A DNA stretch of 5,418 nt from an uncultured Saprospiraceae bacterium (GTDB lineage Bacteria > Bacteroidota > Bacteroidia > Chitinophagales > Saprospiraceae), in contig CALDEN010000287.1 of the NCBI GenBank assembly GCA_937942405.1, positions 1 to 5,418 of the forward strand. Direction: 5' to 3'. The notes below the pieces were generated by a model, which was not told the DNA's origin, did not search any database, and worked only from the letters and a program-made list of their open reading frames with translations. Numbering within the stretch: the first letter of the stretch is position 1; each line of letters opens with the position of its first letter. Shown in pieces: positions 4,219 to 5,418 of this stretch. Position numbers and translations under genes: made by a program.

Positions 4219-5418
4219 ATGAAAAACACATTTATGTTTTTAAATAAGGCATTTTTCTTTTTGTTTATCGGACTACTGATCAGTTCATGTTCTCGAAATC
4301 CGGTAACTGGCAAACGAGAGGTTATGCTTATGTCTGAAAGTAAAGAATTACAGTTGGGGGCGGAGTCTGACCCTCAGATCGTTGCGGCTTATGGTTTATA
4401 TCAAGATGATAAAATCCAGACTTTCATTGAGTCTAAAGGACAAGAAATGGCCAAAATATCACACAGACCTGATCTTCCTTATTCGTTCAAGGTATTAGAT
4501 AGTCCCGTAGTTAATGCATTTGCAGTGCCAGGAGGGTATGTTTACTTTACTAGAGGTATACTAGTGCATTTTAACAATGAGGCAGAATTTGCGGGAGTTT
4601 TAGGGCATGAGATCGGTCACGTAACTGCTCGGCACTCGGCAAAACAATATAGTAAGCAGATGATCGGTCAAGTGGCAATGATGGGAGGGCTTATATTTTC
4701 TGAAAAGTTTAGAGCTTTCGCCAATGAGGCAAACACTGGAATGCAATTGATGTTTTTAAAGTTTGGGCGTAGTGCAGAAAGTGAAAGTGATGAGTTAGGA
4801 GTAGAGTACTCTACTAAGATTGGATACGATTCTCATAATATGGCTAATTTTTTCGGTACACTCAAAAGGCTCCAAGGGGAGAGTGGACAGTCGATTCCTA
4901 CATTTATGTCTACGCACCCAGATCCAGGCAATAGATATGAAGATGTACATCAGCTTAGTACGACCATCCAAGAAGAATACCCTAAAGAGTCCTTAAAGAC
5001 AAATAGAGATAGTTATCTCAAGCTGATAGATGGAATGATCGTAGGAGAAGATCCAAAGCAGGGCTATACCGAGGATGGAAAATTTTATCACCCTGAATTA
5101 TTGTTTGAGTTTGAAGTTCCTGCGGGATGGAACTTAAATAATACGCCGAGTGCAGTACAGATGGCTCCAGCTGATGGCCAAGCACTACTTACGATGGTGT
5201 TATCTCCGGAGCAGACCTTAAATGCTGCATCTAGCACAGTAATAACTCAAAATAAGTTAACCGTTATAGAAACCAGTAATCAACGAATAAATGGATTAGA
5301 AGCGATAGAAATGCTTTCTAATCAAACTACTCAAGCACAAGATGGGACATCTAGTACGATACGTATATATACGGCATTGATCAAACATGGGGATTTGATA
5401 TATATCTTTCACGGAATG
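4219..5418 (+). CDS. M48-family zinc metallopeptidase lipoprotein (3' end outside window)
   Basis: 400 codons are visible without a stop, so the gene continues past the window. Residues 1-23 are a lipoprotein signal (Lys at 3 and 10, hydrophobic stretch AFFFLFIGLL, lipobox ISSC) with lipidated Cys24. The mature part opens SRNPVTGKRE, a segment typical of M48 lipoproteins related to BepA/LoiP. The zinc motif is H130-E131-I-G-H134, with Glu131 as catalytic base. The third ligand lies in AESESDELG (186-194), E187 or E189, equivalent to the usual ExEAD. S-T-H233-P matches the conserved THP loop; in BepA a downstream His in this region can also reach the zinc. After about residue 290 a second domain begins (FEVPAGWNL), similar to C-terminal beta domains found in some Bacteroidota M48 proteins; it is cut by the window. 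No BepA-type TPR repeats are visible so far. A role in outer-membrane protein quality control is inferred. ATG at 4234 is an alternative start giving a shorter but still valid signal peptide. Confidence 0.92.
   Translation, partial: MKNTFMFLNKAFFFLFIGLLISSCSRNPVTGKREVMLMSESKELQLGAESDPQIVAAYGLYQDDKIQTFIESKGQEMAKISHRPDLPYSFKVLDSPVVNAFAVPGGYVYFTRGILVHFNNEAEFAGVLGHEIGHVTARHSAKQYSKQMIGQVAMMGGLIFSEKFRAFANEANTGMQLMFLKFGRSAESESDELGVEYSTKIGYDSHNMANFFGTLKRLQGESGQSIPTFMSTHPDPGNRYEDVHQLSTTIQEEYPKESLKTNRDSYLKLIDGMIVGEDPKQGYTEDGKFYHPELLFEFEVPAGWNLNNTPSAVQMAPADGQALLTMVLSPEQTLNAASSTVITQNKLTVIETSNQRINGLEAIEMLSNQTTQAQDGTSSTIRIYTALIKHGDLIYIFHGM

Noticed and set aside
1..5418. CRISPR array, insertion sequence, toxin-antitoxin or defence system
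   Set aside because: No regularly spaced repeats, no transposase or nuclease motifs, no terminal inverted repeats with target duplications, and every long open frame has a housekeeping or envelope assignment.

Overview
This window looks like a chromosomal stretch of a Bacteroidota bacterium. The sequence is AT-rich, and most genes lack a clear Shine-Dalgarno sequence. Several gaps carry the Bacteroidota-type -7 promoter core TAnnTTTG. The gene content also fits: a SusC/TonB-type outer-membrane receptor tail, a bacteroidal Crp/Fnr regulator, a long-insert 2[4Fe-4S] ferredoxin and an M48 lipoprotein peptidase. The assignment is an inference from style and content; no marker gene here fixes the genus.

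Layout on the + strand, left half: the last 82 codons of a TonB-dependent receptor (1-249); a 78-bp gap with a dyad; a Crp/Fnr-family regulator (328-1026) closed by a strong intrinsic terminator; a tRNA-Ser(UGA) with its own promoter core (1113-1229); a short leader with a terminator-like hairpin; then glyceraldehyde-3-phosphate dehydrogenase (1338-2327) followed 9 bp later by phosphatidylglycerophosphatase A (2337-2804). A possible 36-residue small protein (2930-3040) follows and runs tail-to-tail into the minus-strand genes.

Right half: on the minus strand lie phosphatidylserine synthase (4119-3439) and, 54 bp downstream, a 2[4Fe-4S] ferredoxin (3384-3037). Divergent from phosphatidylserine synthase, across a 99-bp gap, is an M48 zinc-metallopeptidase lipoprotein (4219 to beyond the window end).

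Functionally this is mostly housekeeping: glycolysis, the two phospholipid head-group branches (PG through PgpA, PS/PE through PssA), electron transfer and envelope proteostasis. I do not see a mobile element, CRISPR array, toxin-antitoxin pair, defence system or other clearly new multi-gene system. The points worth a second look are small: non-ATG (TTG) starts on both phospholipid genes, a dense palindrome cluster just inside pgpA, a dyad before the Crp/Fnr gene, a hairpin plus T-run in the GAPDH leader, and the unassigned 36-residue ORF whose stop overlaps the ferredoxin stop.
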